Shown here piece by piece: positions 31,806-44,751 of a stretch of 64,000 nucleotides of DNA. The translations under genes and the position numbers were made by a program. The DNA lies in contig OZ005607.1 in NCBI GenBank assembly GCA_963930655.1, positions 24,560,874 to 24,624,873 on the forward strand. Direction: 5' to 3'. The notes beneath the pieces are model-generated. The model was not told where the DNA came from. It ran no database searches and saw nothing but the letters and a program-made list of their open reading frames with translations. The DNA is from Myrica gale (lineage: Eukaryota; Streptophyta; Magnoliopsida; Fagales; Myricaceae). How positions within the stretch are numbered: the first letter of the stretch is position 1; each line of letters opens with the position of its first letter.

Positions 31806-33170
31806 GACTTATACGGTTTCTGCAAATAAGATTAATAGAATCAGAAGTCCTGTAAAGAGGATAATAGGTGAAATTTTTACCTTCTTGTTTGGCTTGTAGA
31901 GGTTTTTCCTCAAATAGAGTATTTTTTATTCCAAAAGAAATCATAATAGCATTGCAGGGTATGGGCAATTTGTGCTTCAGGTAGGAAAACATGGGTTTTA
32001 AATTTAAAGCCTGACTAACAATGCCCAGGAAGGAACATGTGTATGCAAAAACTAAGTAACAAGAGCCTGGCCCATGTGGTGATCTGGCTGGGGTGTCTCC
32101 AAGGTGTCAAGCTGGGGATTTCCAAGTGGATACGTGTCCAGAATGTCAACCTAGGGATCTCCATTTGGAACACTAATAATAAATTTTGAAGGAGAAAGAA
32201 AAAAAAATGATGACTAAAGATAGGAGAACGAAAACAGCAATAAATAACTGACAGAATTCTAAGGACTTTCTGTGAAAGCAATTTGATAGAAATTCTTGTT
32301 CTGATTTTCCTTTCCTCCACCCACCTTTTTAGTGCATCAATTTTGTGGGATTCAAGAGAATTGGTATTGGAGAAGTTCTCATGTTTTCTTACAAGAGAAA
32401 AAGACTCAAAATCAGTGGTACTGCTCCTGAAATTACCTTTTACTTTGCCTTCTAGACACAGCACCTCCCTCCACCTCTCTCGGTGGCCCCTGCACTGTGA
32501 AGTGTCTTCGTGACCCATGAGTTGTGGGATTTATACATGCTATGAGCTGAAAAGATGGCCTGGTGGCAATGGTACATGATGCACCTACTGGCTAAAGCTC
32601 TAGCCAAGACAAAAGCCATGATGTAGGGCATCTTTCACAGAAGGAAAAAATATCTCCTCAGTAACTTTTGTACGTACAAGTACTGGCCATGGATTTGAAA
32701 ACACACTCTCATAACCTCCCTCCTCCTAGCGTCCACTGGGAGGGGAATCAGAATATATCTGCATGTTTTGACGGACATACATCTGCCTGATTCAACCTTA
32801 GGTCATACTGCTTGGTTTCATTTGGGGAAAGAAAGGGCCAAAAATTGTAGATTTGCTTTTGATGGGTCTGGGCCTTGGCAATGAGCAATCTGTGGACTTG
32901 AAAGGGTACTGGGAATGGAGTTTTTTCCAGTCAAATAGAAAAGAGAATCCCATTATCAAAGACCAAACAGAAATAGACTACTTTCTAGCAAACAAGCCAA
33001 TCTAGCTTTGGATTCCAGCGGACCATACCAGGAATTATCACTGACCCGCTTTTCCCTTTTGCTGAAAGGGGTAAGCATAGCCCCTTAGTGCAATCTAGAC
33101 TGAACCCACTTCCTGGAATTGGGACATCACCTGAAAAATTGTTCAGATGCCACTTTTCCGAATTCAGTTT
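31806..33170. other. Intergenic region upstream of the coiled-coil gene
   Basis: It probably holds the 5' UTR exon and promoter of the coiled-coil gene. An open frame of 167 codons on the minus strand (32015-32518) has a Trp/Arg-rich start and a Phe-rich tail and matches no known family. I do not call it a gene. Confidence 0.4.
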
Positions 33171-33174
33171 TCAT

Positions 33175-33375
33175 GATTAGTTTGTATTATAAAATTTTAC
33201 ACCTTTTAAAATTTCAACATAATAAAATATTATAATATAATCACTCTCTCTCATCAAATCATTATTTTTTACTATAAAAATATAAAAAATAACTTATTTC
33301 CACTTTTTCACTACACTTAATAATTAAAATTTTAACGACACTAAAATTTTACTTCATAAACTCACCAATATGGTA
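33175..33375. mobile_element. AAAATTTTA-family MITE, copy 1
   Basis: An AT-rich unit of about 200 bp with AAAATTTTACACC near the left and CACTAAAATTTTACTTC near the right. Inner blocks are AATATTATAATATAATC and CACTTTTTCACTACAC. Very similar units occur at 33615-33790 (reverse), 45465-45650, 51075-51260, 60155-60355 and 60945-61135. TGTGTTTG-type outer ends suggest hAT. No coding capacity. Confidence 0.6.
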
Positions 33376-33614
33376 TATTTGAAATCATCAGAGCCGGTGT
33401 GGGTCAGGTTGCAAAAAAGTCCTTTCTGAGATCCTAACATATCATCTGCAAAAAATGGGGCCTTGGAAATAGCCAAAACTCGGGCTCAGCTTAGGTCGAT
33501 GTAGCTTCATGCCTTCATATGTCCAGGATGCGGTCCCAATTTCACCTCACATCACCTGAAATGATTAAAAAGAAATCGAGATGCCTTTGAGACGCTCGCC
33601 TTTCAAGTAGCAAG

Positions 33615-33790
33615 GGTGGTTTTGTTTTGTAAAATTGTAGTTTTGCTAAAATTTTAGGTATTAAGTTTAGTAAAAAAGTGAAGAGGTAAATTTTTTATAT
33701 TTTTTGTAGTGAAAAGTAATGATTTGATGGGGAAGAGAGAGATTATATTATAATATTTTATTAAAATTTTACAATGCAAACACAGCCTAA
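33615..33790. mobile_element. AAAATTTTA-family MITE, copy 2, reverse orientation
   Basis: Matches the inverse of 33175-33375 and 60155-60355 (GTTTAGTAAAAAAGTGAAGAGG, TTATATTATAATATTTTA). It ends with AAACACAGCCTAAG. Confidence 0.6.
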
Positions 33791-34457
33791 GTTCAGAGAC
33801 ATGGGTGTGAGGTTGATATTCTTATTATTAGTCAAGTCTCAGACTTAACTAGGCAAGGGATTGTGAAGCCGATTCCCAGTTCTGTGCGCACCACCTTAGG
33901 GGATCTATCCTGCAATGCAGATAACTTCCTCGTGGCTTAAACTTTTAAAAAGGAATTGAGAAGATAAATATGAACTATTAAATTTTTAAAAATAATTTTT
34001 AATTTTTAAAAACTACAGAGTATGCTAAGAAAGTTTGAGATCCTAACCCTTATTAACAAACATTTTCCAGACTAACATAACATGGTCATTGAGTTGTGGA
34101 CTCAAGCTTATCACACTCATCGGGACTCGTAATCTTAGAACAGCTAATAAAGTACATCTTAATTTGTCATAAATATTTATAGAAAACTTAGATCATACCC
34201 TGTGTGATAATTGTAGTTTTAAATTAAGACCTAAATTTTCGTGCTACGATTATATTATGTACGTTTTCTGACATCTAAAACTGGAGTTTCTTCAATTTTG
34301 TTGGGTCAATTTCTTGATGGAAGTTGGCAGTATATGTACGTCTACTGAGTTCTGACATCTAAAATTGGAGTTTCTTCAATTTGGTTGGGTCATGGAAGTT
34401 GATGACGTGGCATTATAGTGCCGTGCAAATGCCTCATCCAGTACGCATAATTTTTTT
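33791..34457. other. Intergenic DNA, no gene seen
   Basis: The short duplicated phrase TCTGACATCTAAAA...TGGAGTTTCTTCAATTT occurs twice (34267 and 34352). Nothing else is recognisable. Confidence 0.4.
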
Positions 34458-34466
34458 AAAAAAATA

Positions 34467-35026
34467 GGGTAAATTGCTCCGCACGTCTGTCCTGGGTATG
34501 ACGATTTTTCAATGGTTTGATTTTCCCTATAAAAAATTCTGGAGTTTGGACTCATTTTCAAATAGATGTTGTCGTCAACTTAGTAAACGAAAATGCACAT
34601 GTGGCTGATGGCGTACACGTGGAAATTGACAGCTTGATTAAAAAAATATCACCCAATAGCAATGTAACACGTGTCCATAAAATATAAAATTAATATATAT
34701 ATATATTTTAAAAAAAAAAAGATCGGAGCCGATCGTTCCTTTTTTCTTTTGTTTTAAAAAATATATTTTTATTAATTTTAGAATTATTTTTTTATTTTTT
34801 ATTTTATGGACACGTGCCTCATTACGATTGTGTGGTATTTTTTTTAATCAAGTTGTCAATTTTCAAGTGTGCGCCGTCAGTCACGTGTGCATTTCTGTCA
34901 CTAAGTTGACGGAAGGATCTATTTGGGAATGAGTCCAAACCCCAGTATTTTTTGTATGGAAAATCGAATCCTGAGGACGAAATTGAAAAATAGTCATACC
35001 TCAAGGGCGTACGGAGCAATTTACCC
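34467..35026. mobile_element. Palindromic Mutator-type element, 560 bp
   Basis: The ends are GGGTAAATTGCTCCGCACG and the inverse of GGGTAAATTGCTCCGTACG. The arms pair over about 250 bp on each side (TTGTCAATTTCAAG/CACGTGG..., ACGTGTCCATAAAAT against ATTTTATGGACACGTG). The flanks are AAAAAAATA (34458-34466) and TAAAAAATA (35027-35035), a 9-bp duplication with one mismatch. No protein is encoded. A transcript through it would form a long hairpin. Confidence 0.82.
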
Positions 35027-35035
35027 TAAAAAATA

Positions 35036-36603
35036 AGTAATTATTAATCAGAAATTCGGCTTCCTCGTCAAGTTTTTTGAGTGGGATTTTTTTTACGATT
35101 TACGAGAAAAAAAATTATTGGATTCTAATGAACTTAGTCCAACGGGGAGAATTGGATTCTAAGAACTTAACCCAACTAGGAGAAACGCTGACCGAATTGG
35201 GAGTACAATTTTGGATTTAATGAAGTTAGTCCGAGAGAAACTTTGACCGAACTGAGAGCACAACAGCAAAATTCCAAACACGACGAGAAATTTAAGTCAA
35301 GATGGCACCTAGTACCGGGTAATCGAGAGACCAATCAGTTTTTTTTTTTCTGGCCATAGTGACGAATCAGATTCGCATGTATTTCTTTCAAATGTAGGAT
35401 CATTTTACTAAACAAGGTGAGGATCAATGTTCCCTAGTGGCCAGCACATGCAACACCAGAACCACACAATGGGCCAACGCTTTGGTAGACGGCAAAGATT
35501 TCAGACATGGAGAGAGTTAGTTATCTACCCTTCAACTCTGGTCTGCCTTTCTTTTTCAACATCTTGGGGGGAAAGCCACACCAAACTAGACAGTAGTTAG
35601 ACCATATTTATGGAAGAGAACTTACTCCAAGTTTGAGATTTGCACGAAATGAAAACTGAGTAATCAATCCTAATATCACCTGCCAGCACCTATGAAAATT
35701 ACCTAGAAAAATTTTCATAGCAGTCAAGAAAACCTAGCAAACAATTTAGGTAGGAGTACAGTATCTATAAACTGTTTGGTTTGATTAATGAAGCTGTTTG
35801 GTTTTCTTTCTTCAATCAAGTGTAGGGGGAGGCCAAAAGATTGATCCAGGCAAGTAAAAAATATCCCGACTATATTTCTACTTTACAAGTACTAACCTAC
35901 CACTCTATAATCCAGATAGATTATGTGACAGAAAGCTCATGCCAGTCTGGGTTAGGCGCACACTTGATGTTCAAAGTTCAAACTACCACTTAAAGGTAAA
36001 AAAAACTCACAACTTAAATGGAGAGTTAATCAGTAGACTTATCAGTCTTTTCGAGATTTGTCATGGCATTAAACTCAACTAGTGCAGATACTGGACCAAA
36101 TTCGTCTGAGCATGGTGCACATGAATGGGTGCATGAATTTTCCTCGTCACCTAAAATAACCTACCACTCTATGGGTGGTCAATTGCAAATAGTTACAGTT
36201 CAAGCAAGCAGCAACTGGGATCCATGTAGAGGGAGCATAAGTTAAATCTATGTCAGATCTTCAGAGATCCAGAGTCCATGAAAGAAAGATACAAAAGCAA
36301 ACATTTCAACAAGCTGAAGGGGAAAGGAGAGGATACCCTGAAATCCATCTTATGTCAGCACCCATGTGCCAAGAGGTGGCCCTTCCCCACCATGTTAGCC
36401 TCAAACAACAGTATGAGACAAAGAGGTACTCTAAAGTAAACTTTAACAACACAGATGGAACAAGACCCAGCAACTCGCACGCACATACCACATATTGAAC
36501 TTAAACAAAGTACAAGAATAATGGTAAAGTGAATTTCAAACGCCTAAGAAAATATTCTTTGTTACCCTTATTTGTTATGTACTTGTTTGGTGATCTACTG
36601 CCC

Positions 36604-36647
<44 letters not shown>

Positions 36648-37246
36648 AAGAGAATGAACAAACGCAAGGAAACCAGCTTCTCTCAGCTTTGTGCTCAAAT
36701 TCAGTTTCTATACATGTGTTTCGGCTCCTCCAAACATACTTTGCTTTCAAACAACGTAGTCTGTACATCAAGTTCTTAACTTTTGGGATAAAAAAAAACT
36801 CCGATTCTACTAAAAACTATCTCAGAAAAAAATTCATGGTGTAGAGTTAGGAAAAGACGTCCAAGTGACATAATAATAGAAGTTACAATCCTTTGTACTG
36901 CTCTAGTCTGTGTGGTCCAGAAACTCATACAGACTTCTAACCAAATAAATTCATCTGTCCTTGCGTATGTATCTGCTGTTAGTAGTATGTATTGCCGATG
37001 ATGACCTCGTTGAGATCTTCTCTATGGATCTACTCTTTGATGTAGGTATAATTCTCCTATACATTTAGAACATTCAGAGGATTTTTGTTCCTTCTATACG
37101 CTTCTCTACTTTTCTGCCAAGATATACACAGAAAGCCCAATCATAAAGAAACCATGAGACTAGATCAGAGAGATGTACTCTTAATACGCAGTCTAATTCA
37201 ATAAACAAAGGAATATCTAATTCAAGAACCAAAGGAACATCTCTTA
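35036..37246. other. Intergenic DNA and 3' flank of the first CCCH gene
   Basis: The part 36340-36470 (GTCAGCACCCATGTG, GTGGCCCTTCCCC, ATGAGACAAAGAG) resembles 55720-55830 downstream of the second CCCH gene, so it belongs to the duplicated gene unit. A GA microsatellite lies at about 36605-36645. The short open frames here (36063-36498) do not look like genes. Confidence 0.45.
36605..36645. repeat. GA microsatellite
   Basis: An uninterrupted AG run of about 38 bp. It creates spurious Arg/Glu and Ser/Leu open frames on both strands. Confidence 0.9.
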
Positions 37247-37247
37247 C

Positions 37248-37327
37248 CCTAGCGAAGTCAATCCCTGCTGCCGTGCTCACCCTTATTACAAAACCTACAT
37301 TGCAAAGCTTCATGCCAATAAGAACCT
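37248..37327 (-). other. Spliced 3' UTR exon of the first CCCH gene
   Basis: Minus-strand exon between acceptor TTCGCTAG (before 37327) and donor GTAAGAG (after 37248). It aligns with the last coding exon and start of the 3' UTR of the second gene (56668-56739): both contain GGCATGAA...AATGTAG and end before GTAAGAG. It lies downstream of the stop at 37437, so it is untranslated here. Confidence 0.65.
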
Positions 37328-37436
37328 CTAGCGAAAAACATATATCTTAATTTGAATCAACTACAATATACTCAAAATGGGTATAGCAGGGGAGAGGGAG
37401 AGAGAGATTAGTGAAAAGCACCTTGCCATTCAGAAA

Positions 37437-40400
37437 TTACTGTAAAGCTTTCTCACTGGCAGAACTACTGAGGTGCGGCAAATTGTTTTCAGAAAAAAAA
37501 GATCGACTAGTTGACAAGGGAGAGCTCCCATTGACCTCTGACATAGCAGCGGAGAAGTCGGCGAGATTATCTGCTGCTGATTTTCTAGGAGACGGCAATA
37601 GGTTATCAGGAAGGACATGCTCTACACTGCTCCCACAACCAAGGTAAAGGGAAACAAACAAGAGAACATACACATCAGAGACTGAGAAGAACTTAAAAGA
37701 GAAATGGAGGGCGGAGATTACAACTAAAAGTGTGATTTTATATGACTACCGAGCTCTATACCTTTTCGGGAGATCAGGCTCTTTAGCATGGAAGCTCTCC
37801 TCCTTGCTGTTGGCACTGTCACTGTTGACATCGCAAGCTGGATTGGCTTCCTGCTGAAACAGATGCTCAGTAGCTGTAGCAGGATTTTCAATGTGACCTG
37901 CACCAACAAAATGCATATTTGTTACTACCGACCTTCCACCTCTTCCAGAGATATAAAACCAAAGTTAAAAAAGATGACTACAATCAGAGGGCTGACCTTC
38001 TGCAACTTCTTGATTGATGCTATCAGACGGGAGCATAACACTTCGATTGATGTTAGCATGAAGCTGAGGGGTCAAGGGAGCAGGAGAATCAACAGATAGA
38101 CTCCTCTGGTGATGGTGAATATGTTCATCCAAGTCTGGCAGCTGCAAATTCATTATTCTTCTTCCTTGGAGATCAATGGCTTGCTGCAGTTCAGCCCGCT
38201 CCTCCAATTTTCTCCTCAACAACATTTCTTGTGTATTATAAAACATTCTTGCTCCTGTAAAAAGATTTTGGGATTGAATGAGATCATTTTCATGCCATGT
38301 CTGATTCATAAATTGAAAACAACGCAAAAGCTCATAATGTATGATGAACAGAAAAGAATCCATTTAAAATCTTCTATTGCTTTCATTCTTGCAAAGAACC
38401 AAGAGTGTAAATGAAGGGAAGAGAGGTGAAAAAGCATGCATCCTAGCTTTACCAAGAGGCAGCTCATAAGATTCTCTTGAGTCGAGACTGGAAGGGCTCA
38501 AACAAGGCGAAAATTCACCCCTCTCTAGTTGCTGCTGTTGTTGATATAGTCTCCTGCAATCCATTCAAATACTAAAACATCAAAACAAAGAGCAGAACGA
38601 AAAAACCTAGATGGCACAAGAGTGCAAATACCCATACTTATCCAGAATTTTTCCCTTCTCCTTGTAGGGCTTGACAAGCACACGTGAATCACATATAAAA
38701 TGAGGATTCCCTTTGGCCAAAATGAGCTTCACAGTTTCTGGGTAGACAAATGTAACAAACCCAAACATTCGCTTCTGCTGATATGGGATCCTCACGTCTT
38801 GGACTGGTCCAAAATTGCTTTGGAGAGAGCCAAACAATTAATTATAATCAAATTCCCCAATTGGGCTTTTAAAAAATCTACATTCATGTATGCATGCATA
38901 GAGACACACGATTATACACCTATATACAAAACATGTTCTGTTAGCCACTCTCAAAAGCTTGCTTTCCACTAAATATGGATCCCTTGCACGAGGAAGCTGA
39001 AAATTATTTCCAACGTTTTCATTCTTAGCATTGCCCAAGAACAGTGTACATAGAGGACAGTCAATCAAGTGAGGGGTTGTACAACTGTATGATCATCAAA
39101 AGAATGACTTCTACTCAAACAGAAGTCCATTAAGAGGCAAACAGGTAAACACTAGCATTACAAGCAACAAATTGTGGCCTCCATAATGCAGGACAGGACT
39201 GCAATATGCAACGCATTGTAATCTTCAACCAAAGGAAAGTCTGCATTACTATTAAATATAAGTAAAAGCGGCCAATCTCTTGCAAAAGGTATTAAAAACA
39301 ACGCAACTTCTGAGAAGTGTACATTTGGCTCCTCATTAATCTGCTTTATTTGCTCTATTTTCCGTCAGGAACAAATACATACAAATCCACAGGAACATTT
39401 CACAGATAGGAAAATTCTTGATAATAACAATAATACTATATCAAATATATCAGATTTTGCAGTTTCTGGGGGGGGGGAGCAGGCATTTCTCCCTCCCTCT
39501 CTTCACATTCAACTTCTCTCTATGCCATTGAATGATCTTATAAAATTGGAAATCTGACTGTGACACCTAGTCACCAAGACAGAGGTGTTCTTCCATATCA
39601 TCGTGGAAGAGAGAGGAGTAGTACGACCAAAATTTACTGAGAAGAACAACACCAATATGATGAGCTCTTAGCATACCTAGAAGTGGATACACTGCCAAAA
39701 TATTCAGGGAAAATATATAGTCAAGGCAAGCACCCCATGAGATTGTGATGTTTGAACCAACTTCTGACCAGGCTTCCAACATAAAACATCTAAAAAAGGA
39801 TCAGTAAAAACCTAAATGGTTCTATAAAAGCTAGGTATTATCAAGAGAGATGCAGGATAACTTAATAATTTCACTAAGGAAGTGGAACCACAAGATGGGA
39901 CAAGCTTCATCCCTTAAAGGAGAAAGTTTGGCAATAACTGAACGAGACAACTGCCAAGAACAGAAACTTGCAATCTAAGTTCCATAAAAGGAAGTTATTG
40001 TTGATGCTGTCATCAAATTGGAAGGTGACTCTCGATCAATCTGTCTCTCCAGCAAAAGGTAGGTATTACCTCTTCCCTATGGGCAAGGTGACTCATTATC
40101 AGGGTACCAAAATGTAGAAGATGGAATACAACAAGGTAGTATAATCTAGCACATCATGCGTCAAGACCAGACAACAGCAGAGATGTTTAATGTACTTCAA
40201 AGCCCTGAATTTTTATACACCATCAAGCAATGCATGGATGCCAACGAGGAAATGGAAAGACCTCAAAACATGTTCTTGCTTAAAACCCTCAAAAGCCCGA
40301 AGATGAAAAATGCTAACATAAAGGCTGCTACGATAACCATAACTCCACGCAAAAAAGATTGCCAACAATGCATATCAAACTCTTGACAATACTTTACCTG

Positions 40401-41812
40401 AAGTACTCGGAAACATCTTCATCTTTAAATGTGCTGTCAGCCGGAAAGGTCAAGTAGATCTGCCTCGAAGCCGAGTTCAACTTTTCTGCAGATGCCATTA
40501 CCAATAAGTCGTTCCTCTCGGTTCGGCAGCGGCCAAACTTTGAAAAATCTTCCCCCATCATGAATGCTGCTGCAGCTGCCGCCGCTCTACAGTGCCTCAC
40601 CAATGAAGCCCCAAGAATACATCAAGGACCAATCCAAAGCCAAAATAAACAAAAAGAATCACTTTTTAGTCAAACACGCACAGGAAGAGTTTAAAACCAA
40701 AATGGTCATCTGCAACGTGTCAATCAAAACCACACGGAAGTCGAAATCGATAACCTTTACATGTTACAAACACAGACTGTAGGTTAAAGAGAAAAATGGA
40801 GGTCTTCAGTGTACCTATGGGGTTCATTCGGCTGCTGCAAGAGAAAATCCACGTACTTGTACGCAGAATGTGACGGTGGCACTCCTGCCACGAACTGCTG
40901 CGCAGTCATTCTTTGCTGCTGCGCAGCCTTTAATCTCATCATCTCCTCGCGCAGTTCCAACTCGTTGAACTTACTCGGGGAACCCACAATGGGACCAGAA
41001 GAACCATCCACTGAATCAGCAAACCCGCCATGCACAAATTTGCAATTGCTGCCATTCTTACAAAACCCTCTAGCAAAGTAAAGGCAGGGCTTGTACGCAG
41101 TACCCAGGCCGGGTTCTTCTGAATCGAAACATACTTCGCTTGCCGAATAGCTCCTTCTGTGGATTTGAGCATCCCCGTTGTTGCAAGAATGCACCCAATT
41201 GTGTAGTCCATGGCCCAATTCGAGTCTTGGATCTAGCAAATCTTCGGTCCTGGAAGAAGAAGACGAGTCGTTGAGGAAGGAGAGATACTCGTTGAGTTGG
41301 TGCTCCTCCACGAGGTCAGTCTTACTGCCAGTACCGCTCTCAAAACCATTCTTGGTATGTGGGAATGAACGTAGAGCAAGCGAGCCAGAGCGGATATTAT
41401 CGAAGGACAGCAAAGGGCTTGACTTTGGGCTAATGGGGTTGTTTGGGAACCCAGAAAGTAGCCAAGAATTGGAGGAAGGAGAAGATGGGTTTCTAACAAA
41501 GTCAAACCCGTTTGGGAGTCTAGGGGAGGAGTGCGAAAACGGGTTGGCATTAGTTGGCCTGGCTATGGGGTTGAGAGGCGAAGGAGAGGAAGGCGTCGAA
41601 GGCGTGGAAGAAAAGTTCGAGGAAAGTCCCAACTGGGTTTTGGCTTTGAGGATGAGAGCGTGCAGGTATGCCTCCGACCCAAAGGCCAAACGTATCAAGT
41701 CGTTCTCCCCAAGGTCTTGTATAAGAAGGTACCCCATGATTTTTGAGGCGTTCTCAGGCTCCAAAAATTTTATCTTCGAGAACACTACGTTTGTGGCTTC
41801 CAAAGGATCCAT
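37437..41812 (-). CDS. CCCH zinc finger plus RRM protein, copy A, 683 residues
   Basis: Predicted RNA-binding regulator of the plant CCCH+RRM group (Arabidopsis C3H18/22/46/53/55-like). Coding exons on the minus strand: 41812-40815, 40586-40398, 38817-38638, 38553-38453, 38254-37997, 37897-37762, 37626-37437. All junctions are GT/AG, phases agree, and the total is 684 codons with the stop. Domains: an N-terminal helical region (about 15-62, [10 protein letters not shown]..., MLLE-like by inference), a Ser/Pro-rich linker, one zinc finger C-x7-C-x5-C-x3-H at Cys 243, 251, 257 and His 261, an Ala run, an RRM at about 374-452 (RNP2 IYLTFP, RNP1 KRMFGFVTF), a Gln run, then a coiled segment ([20 protein letters not shown]) and a Ser-rich tail. 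A GA run lies in the 5' UTR. Intron 2 is 1.6 kb. Copy B is its paralogue. Confidence 0.93.
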
Positions 41813-41848
41813 GGCTTCAGGGGTTTGTGGTTTTGGGTCTCACTGCAA

Positions 41849-41850
<2 letters not shown>

Positions 41851-41882
<32 letters not shown>
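41851..41882 (-). repeat. CT/GA microsatellite in the 5' UTR of CCCH gene A
   Basis: AG run on the + strand, CT on the transcript strand, about 40 bp before the ATG. CT-rich leaders are common in plant genes. A shorter run (60074-60093) sits upstream of gene B. Confidence 0.85.
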
Positions 41883-41883
<1 letters not shown>

Positions 41884-42109
41884 AACAATGAGAATATGGT
41901 GAAGATTTGAGGTTTCTCTTTCTTTCTCTTTGGTCGAGAATCAAAGTAGGGTTTGAATATAACAAGCGGGCTTGGTAAGATAGCAGTAGAAACAACACAC
42001 TCTCACTCTCTCCGAGCGTCTCTCTGTAATCTCTCCTTTCTATCTGAAAAGGAAGAGTGGTAGATTTCAGATCTACTTCAGTCTTCAATGGGTTATTAGT
42101 GTCGGGCAG

Positions 42110-42925
42110 CACACCCTCGTACTCCTGTGTATCTAGAAGCCATATTATACAGTATACTATTTAAAACAGTATACCTAATAAACAAACAAAAAAGATTTTC
42201 ATTTTTCCGCCGGAACATCAAAACCCTAGTTCAACGTGGGCCCCACGAAAATTTTGTTTTCTATTATGTTTTTATATTTTCCCTCCTTTTTATTTCATAA
42301 TTTTATATTGGGCAGTGAGCTGAATACAATAATCAAAACTTAATCGAGGATTAGTGTTCTTCAAACCTGTCTCGTTTGGGATTTTATATAGGGTAAATAT
42401 TTGAGTTTTTAACCATTTTTAAAAATCCCCATGTCCTTGAATTTGTATATAAAAAATATAAGATCATTCTTATGTTTGGATTGTCAAAAAAAAAAAATTT
42501 TTGGTGAATTTTTGTTATTGAAGAAAGAATAAATTCTTTTGAAATTAGTAAAAAAATTGTCTAAATTTGTAAAAAAATATTGAACTTTGTAAAAATTTGT
42601 TAAGAGTTTATAAAAAAAAGTTGTAAATTAAGGTCAAGGACTTTCTTTCTTTAGTACAAGAAATAAAAAATTTAGAGTTCTGAAATTCAAAGACTTATTT
42701 TGAAAATGGTGTAAAATTCAAAGACCAAAATTGATTTTAACATTTGGCTTAATTACGTCTTTGTGGTATTAACTTTTAACTTTATGGTTCATTTTTTCAT
42801 GCATATGAGTCATTTTGTGCACCAAAAATTAGTTGATTAATTAAAGACCAACATAGTTATGACCTATATGTCTAAAAAATAAAATGACCCATTCCTTCAA
42901 AGTACTCACGACTTATACATCAACC
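42110..42925. other. Upstream flank of CCCH gene A, no further gene seen
   Basis: Promoter DNA followed by AT-rich DNA with poly-A and poly-T tracts. A repeat-like section (42390-42740) with AAATTCAAAGAC blocks has no clear ends. Confidence 0.4.
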
Positions 42926-42929
42926 AATA

Positions 42930-43967
42930 ACCTTTATGCATAGGCTAATGACTTTTACATCAACCAATAATAATAATAAAAAACTAACGAAGAAAGTACT
43001 CACGAGAAATAGAAATAGAAGCAAAAATTGCTACAACATTCTTTGGTACTTTGTAGGAAAGATAAGTATAAATACAACACTGAGACACAACCAAGTGATT
43101 TTTTTGGTACACCACTCACAACCTAACCAATCTTTGAGATATATTTTCTCTGAGTGTGAACAATATCACTAAAGGAAACATTTCTCTTGATATGAAGATT
43201 GAAGAACAATAAGCTCTCAAAGAGTATATATAAAAATGGAAGACCCTATCTCTTGATTCACACAAAGACAATGATATGTGTGAATGATATGAGAAATATG
43301 GAATATGAAGGTTTGAAATATTTCTCAAGTGATCTAAAGTGTCTTCATTTTGGACATTATGAAGGTATATTTATAGGCCACATATGAAAACTAGCCGTTG
43401 GGAGTCGTCTGTTAAAACGAGTCAGTCGACTGCTACATGAATCGGTCGACCTCTTCAAGTTACCGTTACCCCAACGGCCATATTATCAGAAGCTCAACGA
43501 CTTTATTTTAAAATCAACCGGTAGACCGCCTCACTAGTCGGTCAACCTCTTCAACTTAAGCATATAGTTCGGTTCATTTAAAACCACGTTTTTTACCATT
43601 TTTAAACACTTAATTTTAAAGACTTACTTCCCATAAGTATATGAAAGGTTTGAGAGTTTAATTGTGGTGTTTTGAAACCTTTAAAAATATTTTAATATTT
43701 CAAACAAAAGGTAAAACAATCTATGCAATTTTTGAAAGATATGCAAGTGCGATTCATAATACTTATCAAAAGTGAAACAAAGAGTTATAAAAATTATATC
43801 ATAAGGTCTTGAATCTTCACTTTTGAGTTCCTTGCATCTTCTTCATCTTCTTTCTTCAAATATTTGGCTCTTTCATCAAAACGTCTTTGTCTTTGAAGAT
43901 GTCTGTTTCATAAACTTGATTCATTTACTGAAATCATCAAAATCTCGATTGTGCACAAAAGCCAACA
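42930..43967 (-). mobile_element. LTR of a Copia-type retrotransposon, reverse orientation
   Basis: The minus strand begins TGTTGGCTTTTGTGCACAAT at 43967 and continues ATTTTGATGAT. This is closely related to the start of the solo LTR at 48170 (TGTTGGCTTTTTAGTCACAA...GTTTTGATGAT). Both contain GGTCGACC-type motifs, AACGGTAAC, and a TATA-like box (TATAAATATACC) in the same order. The far end near 42930 was not fixed and no target duplication was established, so it may be truncated. No retrotransposon protein lies beside it. Confidence 0.65.
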
Positions 43968-44745
43968 GAAAATTCTAATTTCCAACAAAAAAAACATACA
44001 CTTCAAACTTTTCACAAACCCAATAAACTTTAACATTCAAAAAATTCCTAAAATTTTAAAAATATTCCCCAAAAATTCGTTAAACAAACATACCTATGTT
44101 ATATTGAAAAGGACGTGATTCGTGAGCATGAACAGCAAACGGCCAAAAAAGAGAGAAAAAAAAAAGATTACCTAATTTGTATTAGAACTTATTTTCTTCC
44201 TAAAAGGCTTTAGATATTTAATTAATAAATTTCATATTTCATATTTTAAAACAAGCCTGAAGATACTTATCCAAAAAAAAACCTTCTTAGAACCCAGAAA
44301 ATAATAATATGATTGATTAATGGTTTCAAAAATATTTTTTAGTTTCAAAATGAATTTCTCATCCAATTAGGAATGGTCGATTAGCTTGACAATTAAAAGT
44401 ACATCATATTTGTATTTAATTTTCAACTGCAAACAAACTTGGACGGAACAAGTAAATAAATTCCTCAGGTCCCCCCCCCCCCCAATCATCGGTGAATGCT
44501 TGGGGTTATACGTGAGTACGTGACAGCAAAATTTTCATAGTGGTGTCATATCCGTAAAGAGAAAGGGCAACGAACTCAATAAGCCCACAATAATATACAA
44601 TATATCTATATTTGTTTAATTGTTTTGAAAATATTTTTTTAATTTTTCACATAAAAAACACTTCAATATTCAAAAAAAATTTATCTAAAAATTGATCTTA
44701 AATCATGTGAAAAACAATATAAAACCTTTAAAAAACTTGGGTTAA
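43968..44745. other. AT-rich intergenic DNA
   Basis: No gene. A run of 13 C (44471-44483) is unusual for this AT-rich stretch. Confidence 0.45.
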
Positions 44746-44751
44746 ATACTC

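Noticed and set aside
32015..32518. 167-codon open frame on the minus strand
   Set aside because: No family resemblance and a low-complexity Phe-rich tail. It may be 5' flank of the coiled-coil gene.
36063..36498. Two small open frames near the 3' flank of CCCH gene A
   Set aside because: They overlap sequence conserved as 3' flank of gene B without conserved reading frame.
39465..39478. G-run in intron 2 of CCCH gene A as a G-quadruplex
   Set aside because: A single homopolymer run without the four spaced G-tracts needed for a standard quadruplex.
41178..41891. 237-codon open frame on the + strand
   Set aside because: It is antisense to the first exon of CCCH gene A, whose domains, splice phases and paralogue leave no doubt about the true strand.
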